Notes: generated by a model from the sequence alone, not told the origin. A stretch of 64,000 bases of DNA from an uncultured Verrucomicrobiales bacterium (GCA_947039485.1 CAMQZC010000013.1:1-64000), one strand, 5' to 3'. Positions 48,240-59,492 are shown, counted from the first letter of the stretch. Numbers and translations are program-made.

Positions 48240-49940
48240 ATGACCAATGAGCCGACAGAACCAACTGCCACCAAGCGCGACTTTATCCGCGAGATGGTAG
48301 CCCATGATCTTGCTGAGGGTTACTGCGAGGTACCCATCACTCGATTTCCTCCTGAACCCAATGGCTACCTGCATATTGGACACGCTAAGGCTATTTGCCT
48401 TGACTTCGGTTTGGCTCAAGAATACAAGCATCTTGGTGCACGCTGCCATCTGCGATTTGACGACACGAATCCCTGCAAGGAGGATGTGGAGTTTGTCAAC
48501 TCTATCCAAGAGGATATCAAGTGGCTGGGCTTTGACTGGGGTGATCACCTCTACTTTGCCTCTGATATCTTCCAATTCTACTACGACTGCGCCATCCACC
48601 TCATTGAGAATGGCCTCGCATACGTCGACCTCCAAGACCGCGAGACGATGCGCGCCCTGCGTGGTAACGTCACGACTCCAGGCACGGACTCTCCCTACCG
48701 CGACACGACGCCAGCGGAGAATATTGAGCTCTTTACAGCGATGAAAGAAGGCAAGTATCCCGAGGGTGCTGCTGTCCTGCGCGCCAAGATTGACATGGCT
48801 AGCAGCAATATGAACATGCGCGATCCTGTCATCTACCGCATCTCCTACGATTCTCATCACAACACTGGGACTCAGTGGTGCATCTACCCCATGTATGACT
48901 TTGCGCATCCTCTGGAGGATGCCTACGAGCACATCACACATTCCCTCTGCACGCTGGAGTTTGAGAACCATCGCCCCCTCTATGACTGGGCCATTGAGAA
49001 CTGCCCCGTACCAGCTAAGCCAAAACAGCGCGAATTCTCCCGCCTCAATATCACCTACACAGTCATGAGCAAGCGTAAGCTGCGCCAGATGGTGGAGGAT
49101 AAGCTCGTCGCTGGCTGGGATGACCCCCGCATGCCCACGCTCTGTGGTATGCGTCGCCGCGGCTACCCAGCTGCAGCCATTGTCGAATTCTGCCAAGGCG
49201 TGGGTATCACCAAGTTTAACGGCAATACAGACGTAGCGCGCCTTGAGAACTCGGTGCGCTCGCAGCTCAATACCAATGCTGAGCGTCGCATGGCTGTACT
49301 CGCCCCCCTCAAGCTCGTCCTCAGCAATGTCCCCGAGGACTTTGAGGAAGAAATCTCCGTCGCCATCAACCCAGAGAAGCCAGAGCTGGGTCATCGTCAG
49401 GTCAAGCTCACGCGTGAGCTCTTTATCGAGAAAGAAGACTTCATGGTAACGCCTCCTAACAAGAAGTACAAGCGTCTCAGCCCCGGTGCCTGCGTGCGCC
49501 TGCGCGGTGGCTACTGCATCATCGCCACAGACTATGATCTGGACGACGAGGGCAACGTTACCGAGCTGCGTGCAGAGATTATCCCTGACACGATTGGCAA
49601 TCCAGCCCCTGAGGGCATCAAATGTAAGGCTGCGATCCACTGGGTCTCTTCCAAGTATGGTGTGCCAGCTGAGCTGCGTCTCTATGATCGCCTCTTTGGC
49701 GATGAAGCTCCTGATGCCAATCCCGAGGGATTCCTCGCATCGATGAACAAGGACTCTCTTACAATCATTACTGATGCAATCGTCGAGCCAAGCCTCGCCG
49801 CAGTTGCTCCTGAGTTCCTCTGCCAATTCGAGCGCACAGGCTACTTTGTAGCAGACCGCTACGACCATAGCCCCGAGAAGCCCGTCTTCAACCGCTCTGT
49901 CGGTCTGCGTGACTCTTGGAGCAAAATGAACAAATCTTAA
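48240..49940 (+). CDS. glnS: Glutaminyl-tRNA synthetase
   Basis: TRFPPEPNGYLHIGHAKAICLDFG; VMSKRKL. Track start 48204 falls in the -35 element; ATG at 48240. Confidence 0.95.
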   Translation: MTNEPTEPTATKRDFIREMVAHDLAEGYCEVPITRFPPEPNGYLHIGHAKAICLDFGLAQEYKHLGARCHLRFDDTNPCKEDVEFVNSIQEDIKWLGFDWGDHLYFASDIFQFYYDCAIHLIENGLAYVDLQDRETMRALRGNVTTPGTDSPYRDTTPAENIELFTAMKEGKYPEGAAVLRAKIDMASSNMNMRDPVIYRISYDSHHNTGTQWCIYPMYDFAHPLEDAYEHITHSLCTLEFENHRPLYDWAIENCPVPAKPKQREFSRLNITYTVMSKRKLRQMVEDKLVAGWDDPRMPTLCGMRRRGYPAAAIVEFCQGVGITKFNGNTDVARLENSVRSQLNTNAERRMAVLAPLKLVLSNVPEDFEEEISVAINPEKPELGHRQVKLTRELFIEKEDFMVTPPNKKYKRLSPGACVRLRGGYCIIATDYDLDDEGNVTELRAEIIPDTIGNPAPEGIKCKAAIHWVSSKYGVPAELRLYDRLFGDEAPDANPEGFLASMNKDSLTIITDAIVEPSLAAVAPEFLCQFERTGYFVADRYDHSPEKPVFNRSVGLRDSWSKMNKS

Positions 49941-49950
49941 TTTTTATATT

Positions 49951-51360
49951 GTGAATAAAACCGTCGAATTTCGTCCTGAAGGAAGTTCCTTCAACATGAA
50001 CAGCTTTATTAGCCAATGCGATGCAGCGGTGAGTGGTCAAGACACCACCGCCCCAGCCATCCAGCAAGAGCCCTGCCCTTGCTGCGAGGAGAAGCAAAAC
50101 ACTCCACCCTTAGCTCCCATCGAGGCATCAGCCTATCCACCTCCAGTTGCTGGTGGTACTGATCCTTTGATTTTCTCCCCTCTTGAGGAGGTGATTGAGG
50201 AGCTGCGCATGGGTAAGATTGTGCTGGTAACAGATGATCCTAATCGTGAGAATGAGGCTGATCTCGTCTGCGCTGGTCAGTTTGCTACACCTCAGAACAT
50301 CAACTTCATGGCCATCCATGCACGCGGTCTCATCTGCGTGCCTATGTCCCTCGAGCGCGTAGCTCAGCTCAAGCTGCCCATGCAGACCACTCACAACACA
50401 GAGAAGCACTTCACAGCCTTCACCGTGAGCGTCGATGCTCTTGATGGCGTGACCACGGGCATCAGCGCCTTTGAGCGATCCATCACCACGATGAAGCTCG
50501 CTGACCCACGCGCAACGAGCGATGACTTTGTCCAGCCTGGTCACAGCTTCCCCCTGCGTGCGCGCAAGGGCGGCGTACTGCGCCGCGCTGGTCACACTGA
50601 GGCAACTGTCGACCTCATGGATATTGCGAAGCTGGAGCCCGTTGGCGTCTGCTGTGAGATCATGAAGGAAGACGGCACCATGGCTCGCATCGGCGATCTT
50701 GGTAGCTTCCAAAAGCATCATCAACTCAAGGCCTGCTCCCTCGACCAAATCATAGCCTACCGCCAGCGCACAGAGACCCTCGTCATCCACGAGGAGACTG
50801 TCTCCATGCCTACAGACTTTGGTAACTTTAACTGCCACTCCTTCCTCAGTGAAGTAGACGGACAGACCCACCTTGCCCTCGTGCACGGTGTTATCGACCC
50901 TGAGAAACCTGTGCTCTGCCGCGTGCATAGTGAGTGCCTCACCGGTGATGTCTTTGGCAGTCGCCGCTGTGACTGTGGCGACCAGCTGCACACAGCGATG
51001 AAGCTAGTATCTCAAGAAGGTGGTGTCATCCTCTACCTGCGCCAAGAAGGTCGCGGCATTGGTCTCTCTGCCAAGATTAAGGCCTATAAGCTCCAAGAGC
51101 AGGGTCTTGACACAATTGATGCCAACATCAAGCTTGGCTATGCAGCAGACCTGCGCGACTATGGCGTTGGTGCGCAAATCCTGCGCCAACTCGGGGTACG
51201 CAAGCTGCGCCTCCTCACCAATAATCCCAAGAAAATCATTGGTCTTGGTGGTCACGGCATCGAAATCATCGAGCAAGTACCCATCGAAATTGCAGCACAT
51301 TGCGACAACAGTCGCTATCTGAATACCAAGAAGCAACGCATGGGACACACCCTGTCCTAA
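49951..51360 (+). CDS. ribBA: Bifunctional DHBP synthase / GTP cyclohydrolase II
   Basis: VTDDPNRENEADLVCAGQFAT; CRVHSECLTGDVFGSRRCDCGDQL; N-terminal extension with CPCC. Confidence 0.93.
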   Translation: MNKTVEFRPEGSSFNMNSFISQCDAAVSGQDTTAPAIQQEPCPCCEEKQNTPPLAPIEASAYPPPVAGGTDPLIFSPLEEVIEELRMGKIVLVTDDPNRENEADLVCAGQFATPQNINFMAIHARGLICVPMSLERVAQLKLPMQTTHNTEKHFTAFTVSVDALDGVTTGISAFERSITTMKLADPRATSDDFVQPGHSFPLRARKGGVLRRAGHTEATVDLMDIAKLEPVGVCCEIMKEDGTMARIGDLGSFQKHHQLKACSLDQIIAYRQRTETLVIHEETVSMPTDFGNFNCHSFLSEVDGQTHLALVHGVIDPEKPVLCRVHSECLTGDVFGSRRCDCGDQLHTAMKLVSQEGGVILYLRQEGRGIGLSAKIKAYKLQEQGLDTIDANIKLGYAADLRDYGVGAQILRQLGVRKLRLLTNNPKKIIGLGGHGIEIIEQVPIEIAAHCDNSRYLNTKKQRMGHTLS

Positions 51361-51368
51361 GCTAAGCG

Positions 51369-51402
51369 ATAGCCCCTAGCATGACAAATATGCAGGGGCT
51401 AT
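51369..51402. terminator. Hairpin after ribBA
   Basis: ATAGCCCCT-A-GCAT-loop-ATGC-AGGGGCTAT; weak T tract. Confidence 0.6.
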
Positions 51403-51486
51403 GTCTCACTATATCGTTTTCAAGACACCTAACCTAGAGTAGACTCTTTGGAAACATCAACATCCTAGTCATCTAAGCCTACAACC

Positions 51487-53778
51487 ATGCCTCCCATTCC
51501 CTCCTCCCCCAAACAGCAAAACTGGGGTCTCCTCGTCCTCATCGCTGTCGTCGCAGGCATCCTGCTCATCGCCTTCAATTTCAACGGCGCTATGGGCGCT
51601 CCTGCCCGTGAAATCAAGCTTGACGAGCTCGCCAAAATCTACCAAGATGGATCCATTGTCAGCAACAGCCCCAAGAAGTTCCCCCTGACGGTAACCACGG
51701 CCGCTAATGGTGAGGGCATCATCTCGGGCTATGCCTACAAGAAGACACCCCCTGCCCAACTCAAGAGCTTCTACCTGCCCTACACCCCCAGCGAGAACGT
51801 CAAGACACTCTGCAACAGCCTCGGCATCACAGAGACTGTAGATGGTCCAGCCCCGCAAAATGACAAGACTCTGCGCATCTCCTCCACCGATGAACTCGCT
51901 AAGCTCGGCAAGGAAGGCCGCATCGTCAACAGCAAGGAAAGCCAGCCCAACATCTACCTCAACAATGGCCATCCCGTCATTGTAGGTCAATTCCGCGAAT
52001 CTAACACAGCCGAGCCACAGCGCAAAGAGCTTGAGCCCTTCCGCGTCAATTTCGTCAACGCATTCCAAGCCCTGCAGGTCAAGGACATCCTCGGCAACTC
52101 AGCCAGCTACAAGGTTGATAGCAACTTCTGGAGCTCGATGATCTTCAACTTCCTGCCAATCATCCTCATCGTCATCTTCTTCATCTTCATCTTCCGCGCC
52201 CAGAGTGGTGGCGGCCCAGGAGGTGCTGCCAAGTTTGGCAAGAGCCGCGCTCGCCTGATGGACCCCAGCCAAAACAAGGTCACATTCAAGGACGTTGCCG
52301 GTATCTCTGAAGCCAAGGAAGAAGTCTGGGAGATTGTCGAGTTCCTGCGCAATCCCGAGAAGTTCCGCAACCTCGGCGCAACCATCCCTAAGGGCATCCT
52401 CATGGTCGGTAATCCAGGTACAGGTAAGACCCTTCTGGCTCGCGCCATTGCAGGCGAGGCTGATGTGCCCTTTTACACCATCTCAGGCTCTGACTTTGTT
52501 GAGATGTTTGTCGGTGTGGGTGCTAGCCGCGTGCGCGATATGTTCACAGAGGCCAAGCGTCACACCTCCTGCCTCATCTTCATCGATGAAATTGATGCTG
52601 TCGGCCGCCATCGCGGCCACGGTGTAGGAGGCGGGCATGATGAGCGTGAGCAGACCCTCAATGCACTGCTCGTTGAGATGGACGGCTTTACCGCCAACCA
52701 AAATGTCATCGTCATCGCAGCAACCAACCGAGTCGATGTACTCGACCCCGCTCTGCTGCGCCCCGGTCGCTTTGACCGTCAGGTGATCGTCAACCTGCCC
52801 GATGCCCTCGGTCGCGAGCAAATCCTCAAGGTACATGCCCGCAAGGTCAAGTTATCTCCAGAGGTAGATTTCAGCCCGATCGCCCGCGCAACAACAGGAT
52901 TCTCCGGCGCAGAGCTAGCCAACCTCATCAATGAGGCCGCCCTCATCGCCGCACGTCGCAATGCGGAGAATGTCGGACAAAGCGACCTTGAAGAGGCCCG
53001 CGAAAAAGTCCGCTGGGGCCGTGAGCGTCGCTCCCTTAGCATCTCTGATAAAGAGAAACACATGACCGCTATTCATGAGGCTGGCCACGCCATCTGCCTG
53101 CTCAAGACCCCCCTTGCCAAGAGCCTGCCCCTGCACAAGGTCACCATCATCCCTCGAGGGCCAGCACTGGGTGTCACCATGATGCTGCCTGATGAGGACA
53201 AGTACAGCGAGCACAAGAATGAACTACTCGACTACATTACCGTCGCCATGGGTGGACGTGTGGCTGAGGAGGTCGTCTTTGGCGACATCTCAGGCGGTGC
53301 CCGTGGAGATATCCAGAGTGCTACAAATATCGCCCGCAAGATGGTGTGCGTCTACGGAATGAGCGATAAGCTCGGACCTGTCGAGTACGGCAACGGCAAC
53401 AGCGGTGGAGAAGTCTTCCTCGCTCGCGATATGGGTCACTCCTCACGCAGCTACTCCGAGCACACAGCTCAACTCATCGACGAGGAGATCAAACGCATCA
53501 TTGAGGATAACTACAAGCGTGCGCAAGTTATCCTCAACGAGAACAGCGAGCAACTCAAACTCATTGCCGACAAGCTCATCGAGTTTGAGACACTCAACGG
53601 TGAGCACATCAAGGAGCTACTTGAGACTGGCACCATGCAAAGCCCCCCTGACCGTGAGCTCCCTCCCCCCCTCCCTGAGGATGATGAGAGCTCCGAGCAA
53701 GACTCATCCACAGACTCTGAGTTAAACTCAGAGTTCAGCCCCACTTCTCCCGAGCAGGAAGAAAACAGGAGTATCTAA
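51487..53778 (+). CDS. ftsH: ATP-dependent zinc metalloprotease FtsH
   Basis: Walker [24 protein letters not shown]; acidic Ser/Glu-rich C-tail. Confidence 0.97.
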   Translation: MPPIPSSPKQQNWGLLVLIAVVAGILLIAFNFNGAMGAPAREIKLDELAKIYQDGSIVSNSPKKFPLTVTTAANGEGIISGYAYKKTPPAQLKSFYLPYTPSENVKTLCNSLGITETVDGPAPQNDKTLRISSTDELAKLGKEGRIVNSKESQPNIYLNNGHPVIVGQFRESNTAEPQRKELEPFRVNFVNAFQALQVKDILGNSASYKVDSNFWSSMIFNFLPIILIVIFFIFIFRAQSGGGPGGAAKFGKSRARLMDPSQNKVTFKDVAGISEAKEEVWEIVEFLRNPEKFRNLGATIPKGILMVGNPGTGKTLLARAIAGEADVPFYTISGSDFVEMFVGVGASRVRDMFTEAKRHTSCLIFIDEIDAVGRHRGHGVGGGHDEREQTLNALLVEMDGFTANQNVIVIAATNRVDVLDPALLRPGRFDRQVIVNLPDALGREQILKVHARKVKLSPEVDFSPIARATTGFSGAELANLINEAALIAARRNAENVGQSDLEEAREKVRWGRERRSLSISDKEKHMTAIHEAGHAICLLKTPLAKSLPLHKVTIIPRGPALGVTMMLPDEDKYSEHKNELLDYITVAMGGRVAEEVVFGDISGGARGDIQSATNIARKMVCVYGMSDKLGPVEYGNGNSGGEVFLARDMGHSSRSYSEHTAQLIDEEIKRIIEDNYKRAQVILNENSEQLKLIADKLIEFETLNGEHIKELLETGTMQSPPDRELPPPLPEDDESSEQDSSTDSELNSEFSPTSPEQEENRSI

Positions 53779-53860
53779 TCGATACCTACTCTGCTCATCC
53801 CTCATCCAAAACAACGTAACGAACAGCTAAAAGCATTTTATACACAACATATATCCCCCT

Positions 53861-54220
53861 ATGACCCATCTCGAACTAGCATACATCTGCGCAAAAGCAG
53901 CATCCGACATGAAAGCCACCGGCATCGAAATCTACGACCTGCGCGGTAGCTCCACTATCACAGACTACGCCATCGTCTGCACAGCCACTTCCGTCCCCCA
54001 TCTTCGCGCCATCCTGCGTGAGATTGACAAGGACATCTTTGCCAAGCACAATATTGATCCAGTCTACGCTGAGCGTACACCCAACGGTCTCTGGTCCGTA
54101 CTCGACTACATCGACGTCATGGTTCATGTCATGGCTGGTGAAGTACGCGAGTTTTACGCACTTGAAGAACTCTGGAAGCCAGAGAACCGCATCGCCATCC
54201 CAGCAGGGCTCCTCGACTGA
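53861..54220 (+). CDS. rsfS: Ribosomal silencing factor
   Basis: DLRGSSTITDYAIVCTATSVPHLRAI; LWSVLDYIDVMVHVM. Confidence 0.92.
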   Translation: MTHLELAYICAKAASDMKATGIEIYDLRGSSTITDYAIVCTATSVPHLRAILREIDKDIFAKHNIDPVYAERTPNGLWSVLDYIDVMVHVMAGEVREFYALEELWKPENRIAIPAGLLD

Positions 54221-54348
54221 GTTCGCTGAGAATCAAGAGCAGCGATTGAGTTGGCTCGACTTTTCTAACTCCTTTGCTTGACTCTTGCTCTATAAAGGTG
54301 TAACCTGAATGAAATGAAGTACAAACTGTGCTTTTAAACTGATTTTTT

Positions 54349-54804
54349 ATGTCTGAACAACTCAATTTACTGGCTAGCGTTCGCCAGTACCTCATCGCGA
54401 AGAACGAAGACTACCAATGGATCACCATGGGAGATGATGAACAGCGCATCGGTATTGCCTATCTGCCCAATGCAGAGACGGCTGTACCAAGCACATTCAT
54501 GTTCACTGAGCTGGAAAATCCAGCTAGCCTCGTCTTTGATGCCCACTTTGCCATGCGCTTTGCACGTGAAGATATTCAAGAGCTCAGTCTCATGATCCTC
54601 ACACTCAATGCCAACCTACCTGAGGGCCAGCTCCTGCTGGATATAGATGGGGGCTTTGTCTACTACCGCATGAAGCTCACTCCTAGCATGACCATCAGCC
54701 CCGATGATATGGATAAAGAGATCGAGCACATGGAGGCACTCGGCGTGAGCATGAGCATGACCTACGCGCGCATTATCCAGCAAGAGTTCTACGGTGAACT
54801 CTAA
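54349..54804 (+). CDS. YbjN-like / hypothetical protein
   Basis: ORF; compact acidic domain, no strong motif. Confidence 0.55.
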   Translation: MSEQLNLLASVRQYLIAKNEDYQWITMGDDEQRIGIAYLPNAETAVPSTFMFTELENPASLVFDAHFAMRFAREDIQELSLMILTLNANLPEGQLLLDIDGGFVYYRMKLTPSMTISPDDMDKEIEHMEALGVSMSMTYARIIQQEFYGEL

Positions 54805-54840
54805 GATTAATACCCTACACACAAATTAACAATACGATTT

Positions 54841-55635
54841 ATGTCATTAGCAAAACCATTAGAAGGTAAAGTCGGCATCGTCACAGGCGTCGCCAACAAG
54901 CGAAGCATCGCATTTGGCATCGCCAAGGCGTGGCACGAAGCAGGTGCAAAGCTCATCTTTAACTACCAAGGCGATCGCCTCAAGGATAGCGTCATCAAGC
55001 TGGTGCGCGAGAACTTCGGTGAGGACACTCCCATCTGCGACCTCGACGTAGGCTGCGATGAGTCCATCAGCAACTTCTTTAACTTTGTGCAACAGCACAC
55101 CAATCGTGTCGACATGCTTCTGCATGCCATCGCCTTTGCGCCCAAGATGCCTGGTACACTTGATGGACATTTCTCTGACATCCCACGTGAGGCATTCAAT
55201 ACCTCCCTGCAGATCTCAGCCTACTCCCTCATTGCTCTCGCTCGTGGCGTAGCCCCCCTCATGACTGAAGGCGGCTCCATCACAGCTCTCAGCTACTACG
55301 CTAGCAAAAAGGTTGTTCCTAACTACAACCTCATGGCTATCTCCAAGGCAGCCCTTGAGACTAGCAGCATGTATCTTGCCCACGACTTTGGTGGTCGTGA
55401 GAAGCCAATCCGCGTTAACTGCATCTCTGCAGGTCCCGTACAGACCCTCGCCGCTCGCGGTGTAGGTGGTTTCTCTACTATGTTCAAAATCTACGAAGAG
55501 CGCTGCCCCATCGGTCGCTCCTGCTCTCTCGCAGAACTCGGTGCAACGGCTACATTCCTCGCTAGCGACGGTGCAGCCAGCATCACGGGTCAAGTCCTCT
55601 ACGTGGACGGCGGCTACGAGATCATGGGCATGTAA
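54841..55635 (+). CDS. fabI: Enoyl-ACP reductase (NADH)
   Basis: KVGIVTGVANKRSIAFGIAKAWHEAGA; YYASKKVVPNYNLMAISKAALE. Confidence 0.95.
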   Translation: MSLAKPLEGKVGIVTGVANKRSIAFGIAKAWHEAGAKLIFNYQGDRLKDSVIKLVRENFGEDTPICDLDVGCDESISNFFNFVQQHTNRVDMLLHAIAFAPKMPGTLDGHFSDIPREAFNTSLQISAYSLIALARGVAPLMTEGGSITALSYYASKKVVPNYNLMAISKAALETSSMYLAHDFGGREKPIRVNCISAGPVQTLAARGVGGFSTMFKIYEERCPIGRSCSLAELGATATFLASDGAASITGQVLYVDGGYEIMGM

Positions 55636-55668
55636 GCTCTGCGCAGCAACATCAACAATCAAAATAAA

Positions 55669-55698
55669 GGGAGAGCTCATCGAGCTCTCCCTTTTTTT
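55669..55698. terminator. Terminator after fabI
   Basis: GGGAGAGCTC-ATC-GAGCTCTCCC TTTTTTT. Confidence 0.92.
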
Positions 55699-55717
55699 GA
55701 TCCAATTTTTCAATAAA

Positions 55718-55924
55718 TTGACTCAATCATCCACATAGTTCTTGAGATACTGGCGTAAAACGATTTCAAATACAGGGCTGTGAGCAGCTACTTGCTAATA
55801 ACTAGCTTCTCCTTGGTGGTATAGGGCACGTTATTTGGTACTGAGCTACGGACAAAGACGGAAAACGCTACAATTAATATCGGCAGTCGAGTCCCTAAGC
55901 CTTGTACTGCCGCAGCTATAACAA
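55718..55924 (-). pseudogene. Decayed partial duplicate of the dsbD 3' end
   Basis: Imperfect direct repeat of ~55974-56180; translated VFVRSSVPNNVPYTTKEKLVISK* matches live DsbD LLGRSSVPVNVLYIPDEKPAITKELL. Confidence 0.82.
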
Positions 55925-55927
55925 AAA

Positions 55928-55952
55928 AGAGAGAGCTCAATGAGCTCTCTCT
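55928..55952. terminator. Terminator after dsbD (duplicated copy of the 55669 hairpin)
   Basis: AGAGAGAGCTC-AAT-GAGCTCTCTCT. Confidence 0.8.
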
Positions 55953-55981
55953 TTGTTTGTTTGCGTTTGCAACAAATTGAA

Positions 55982-58168
55982 TCAATTAACCAAGTAGGTC
56001 TTGAGATGCTGGAGTAAAAACTCTTTCAAATACGAGGCTGTGAGCAGCTCTTTAGTGATAGCAGGCTTCTCATCAGGGATGTAGAGTACATTGACTGGTA
56101 CTGAGCTGCGCCCAAGGAGTGTGAGCTCGGCATCAATAGCGGCATTGGGTGCAGTCTTGTCAGCACGCATCAGGATAACGCCTGCATCCTCCATGAGAGC
56201 ATAGACATCATCTGAGTAGGCAACCTCCTTGTTGAGCAAGCAGGTAGCGCACCATGAGGCGGTGTAATCCACGTAGACGGGATAGCCGTCGTCGAGAGCC
56301 TCCTCCATCGCAGTAGGAGTCCATGTGACCCAGTCCTGCTTGACATTGAGCACAGTACTAGGATTGCTATAAACAACACCTACCACAAGCAAGGCCATCA
56401 TCACGATGAGACCCGAGATACGGCTGAGCTTGCTGCGGAAGATTGGGCACCAGCGACCATAGACCCAAAAGGCGGAGCTAATCAAGACCATACCTATGAG
56501 CATCCAGAGCATCTGGACATTGTTTTGCTCAGGTATAAAGGTAATATAAACACCCACCAACCACGCCACGGCGAGAAAGATCAGGAAGGAGAGGCCTTGC
56601 TTGAGAGACTCCATCCATGCACCGGGGCGAGGGAGGAATCGCAGCAGCGAGGGGAAGGCAGCAATCAGTATATAGGGCAGTGCCAAGCCGAGAGCCATGC
56701 AGGTCATCGCCAGCATCAACCAGAGAGAAGGCATCGCCATGGCAACAGGCAGCGCCGCACCGAGGAAAGGACCGCTGCAAGGTGTTGCCACCACGGTGGC
56801 GAGCAGGCCTGAGAAGAAGGAGCCAGAGAGACCCTTCTTGTTCTGTAGATTCTGCCCAGCACCCGTAGCCGAGACGCCAATTTCAAAGATACCGTACATG
56901 CTCAGACCGAGAATGAGCAGGATAAGTGAGAGAATATAGACAACCCAAGGGTTTTGCATCCATACCGCCCAAGAGCGGGTAGAGGAGCCTCCATCATTCC
57001 AAATAGCGGATGCCCACTGCGACCAAGGCAGCTGCAGAAGCATATCAATTTTGGAGGCGATGATAATCCCCAGTGTGAGAATCCAGAAGGAGACGACAAC
57101 ACCGAGCACAAATGCACCAGCGTGCATCAGTACCTTGCGTCGATCACCACCGGCCATCTCCACAAAGCTCATAATCTTAAGACCAATCACAGGAAAGACG
57201 CAAGGCATCAGATTCAGGATAAAGCCACCGAGGAAAAGCGAGGCAACCACCGTCCAAAATCCCGAAGGAATCCCAGCCACTGCCACAGTAGCAGGCTCAG
57301 CGAGCAGGGGGATATCAACACTCACGTGACTGTCATCAAAAACGAGCAGACCACGCAGATTTGCAGAGGGTGTTTTAGGGGCTGGATAGAGAGGATTGCT
57401 GCCATCATTGATGGGTAGTACCAGCTGATAGACGCCATCTTTATCTGCGATGAGCTCTTGAGCGAGCTGTGGGGCGACGAAGTTATCCTCAGAGAAGAAA
57501 TAGGCGCTCTTAACATCTCCAGCCGCCGCGCTAAATTGCAAGACGATGCTATGGGGCCCCTGCTTGCTAGCTTGCAACTCTACGTCGCTCTCGCCGAGGG
57601 TCTCCACCTCTGACTCCTGCGACTTCCACTCAGCATTAGCGCTGCCATCGCCTAGCTTGAGGCTAAGGCTAGCAGAGCTAGTCTCTGGGGGAAGGCAGCC
57701 CTCATCATTGCAGAGCTGAGCCACGGAGCTCACCTTGAAACTCGCCTCAGCAGGCGCGTCACCCTTGGGCGTGAGCTGCCAGATAGCGAGAGCCTGACTA
57801 TAGCCGTAGGAGACACCAGTTGCGCCCTCCATGCGATGAGGAATAGACCAATAAGGCCCCTTGAGCTCAAATCCCGAGGGTGCCTCAATCGAGAACTCCA
57901 GCGGAAGACCTACCGTTGCGGGGTTGCGGTAGTAGGCGTGCCATGGCTTTTCTACATCTAGCGTGTAGGCAAGATAGAGGGACTCCCCCTGCTTGTAGCT
58001 GCTACGGCTCGCTTGCAGAGCTGCCGTGAGCTTGCTTGAGTTCGGTTGAATCTCAGACCGTGCACTTGCTAGTCCAAAACCTAGACCTCCGAGGGGGTCG
58101 GGGAGTTGGGCTGAGCTAAGTGACAACCAAGAGGCACAGGCGATGGTGCAGACGCAAATTAGTTTCAT
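55982..58168 (-). CDS. dsbD: DsbD-like thiol:disulfide interchange protein
   Basis: N-terminal DsbDalpha-like region, 8-TM core, C-terminal TASWCATCLLNKE thioredoxin motif. Confidence 0.9.
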   Translation of the reverse strand: MKLICVCTIACASWLSLSSAQLPDPLGGLGFGLASARSEIQPNSSKLTAALQASRSSYKQGESLYLAYTLDVEKPWHAYYRNPATVGLPLEFSIEAPSGFELKGPYWSIPHRMEGATGVSYGYSQALAIWQLTPKGDAPAEASFKVSSVAQLCNDEGCLPPETSSASLSLKLGDGSANAEWKSQESEVETLGESDVELQASKQGPHSIVLQFSAAAGDVKSAYFFSEDNFVAPQLAQELIADKDGVYQLVLPINDGSNPLYPAPKTPSANLRGLLVFDDSHVSVDIPLLAEPATVAVAGIPSGFWTVVASLFLGGFILNLMPCVFPVIGLKIMSFVEMAGGDRRKVLMHAGAFVLGVVVSFWILTLGIIIASKIDMLLQLPWSQWASAIWNDGGSSTRSWAVWMQNPWVVYILSLILLILGLSMYGIFEIGVSATGAGQNLQNKKGLSGSFFSGLLATVVATPCSGPFLGAALPVAMAMPSLWLMLAMTCMALGLALPYILIAAFPSLLRFLPRPGAWMESLKQGLSFLIFLAVAWLVGVYITFIPEQNNVQMLWMLIGMVLISSAFWVYGRWCPIFRSKLSRISGLIVMMALLVVGVVYSNPSTVLNVKQDWVTWTPTAMEEALDDGYPVYVDYTASWCATCLLNKEVAYSDDVYALMEDAGVILMRADKTAPNAAIDAELTLLGRSSVPVNVLYIPDEKPAITKELLTASYLKEFLLQHLKTYLVN

Positions 58169-58222
58169 TGAGCTATCTTAGCATAATCAATCAGCCCCAA
58201 CAAGGGAGCGTCATGTCTTATT

Positions 58223-58861
58223 TTATGATTCTTGATTCTGAGCATCACGCCCCGAGGCGAGGGCAATAAATAACAGCGTCCAACCAGAGAACACCATCTC
58301 CACAGCAATCAGCGTACCGATAAGCCAAAGAGCCGAGGCTGGCCAGCTATAGAGTACCAAAATGCCAAGCCCGAGGGTAACGAGAGCTTGGATGAGGCGC
58401 CATGCCATGCGCCTGTGCTTAAGCATCGTCAGGCACACCACCGTGCGAATCGCGCCGATGAGTAGCAGGGTGATACCAATGAGCAAGGTCCAGATGGAGA
58501 GGCTGAGCAGAGGGGCTGAGAGCATCATGACCGCCAACGACAAATAGAGCACAGCGGCAAGTAAATTCCACCATCGCTCAACGGGACTAGACACGGTCTG
58601 GATGAGGCGCACGAGCGAAGCGGCCCCGAGCGCAAAGCCACCCACCCAAATTGCGGATGCCGCCAGCAAGTAGGGGAAGCTCAGCAGCACAAAGCCCAGC
58701 ATAATCTCAGTAACCGCCAGAGCGGTCATCATCCAAGTGCTTGAGAGCGCACGGCAGAGCCAAGCAGGGCGGCAGGACTCAACACATGGAGCGGCCTCAA
58801 TCACGAGATTCTCCTGCGTCTCAACCCCAGCCTTTGCCTCAGGTGTAAGTTGATCAGACAT
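58223..58861 (-). CDS. HdeD-like membrane protein
   Basis: Six hydrophobic helices typical of HdeD/DUF308; start MSDQL at 58861. Confidence 0.7.
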   Translation of the reverse strand: MSDQLTPEAKAGVETQENLVIEAAPCVESCRPAWLCRALSSTWMMTALAVTEIMLGFVLLSFPYLLAASAIWVGGFALGAASLVRLIQTVSSPVERWWNLLAAVLYLSLAVMMLSAPLLSLSIWTLLIGITLLLIGAIRTVVCLTMLKHRRMAWRLIQALVTLGLGILVLYSWPASALWLIGTLIAVEMVFSGWTLLFIALASGRDAQNQES

Positions 58862-59492
58862 TGCAGTTACAGGAGTCAAATTGCTGCTGGGCGTAAGTCC
58901 AGCTGATATGACCGAGGAAAGCCGCAACATAATCAGCCCTCACATTCTTATAACGCAGGTAGTAAGCATGCTCCCAGACATCGCAGACGAGCAGAGGGTG
59001 GAAGCATGGCAACATCGCATCCTGATGTTTCTGCACAGATATCAGCATCAAACGCTTACTCATCACGTCTACGCCAAAGACAACCCACCCGCTACCCTGC
59101 ACCGCGAGGCAGAGGCGCTCAAAGAGCGAGAGCAACGCCTCATAGCTACCAAAATCGCGCTCAATTGCCTCCATAAACAGACCCGTTGGGGGAGCAGCCT
59201 TGGCGCAGGGTCCAACACTCTTCCAATAAATACTGTGCAGGATATGCCCCGCCAGATTGAAGCTCAAATCCAATGTTGCGGAGGGCAGCAAAGCAGCATC
59301 GGCCTTACCATCTGCAATCTCGCGCAGCAAAGCGCGAGCCTTATTAGCACCTGCGACGTAGGCCGCATGATGCTTGTCGTGGTGTAGACTCAGCGTCTCA
59401 GCATCAATAAAGCCCTCAAGAGCAGCAGCATCGCAACTCAACTTTGGCAAGACATATTGCTCGCCCTCAAATCCATGAATGTGACAGTTCAT
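58854..59492 (-). CDS. Superoxide dismutase (Fe/Mn)
   Basis: LSLHHDKHHAAYVAGANKA; VCDVWEHAYYLRYKNVRADYV. Confidence 0.93.
   Translation of the reverse strand: MNCHIHGFEGEQYVLPKLSCDAAALEGFIDAETLSLHHDKHHAAYVAGANKARALLREIADGKADAALLPSATLDLSFNLAGHILHSIYWKSVGPCAKAAPPTGLFMEAIERDFGSYEALLSLFERLCLAVQGSGWVVFGVDVMSKRLMLISVQKHQDAMLPCFHPLLVCDVWEHAYYLRYKNVRADYVAAFLGHISWTYAQQQFDSCNCNV

Noticed and set aside
48219-49868. 549-aa minus-strand ORF antisense to glnS
   Set aside because: Shadow ORF caused by codon usage of glnS; no recognisable motif
50128-50991. 287-aa minus-strand ORF antisense to ribBA
   Set aside because: Shadow ORF of a strongly conserved gene
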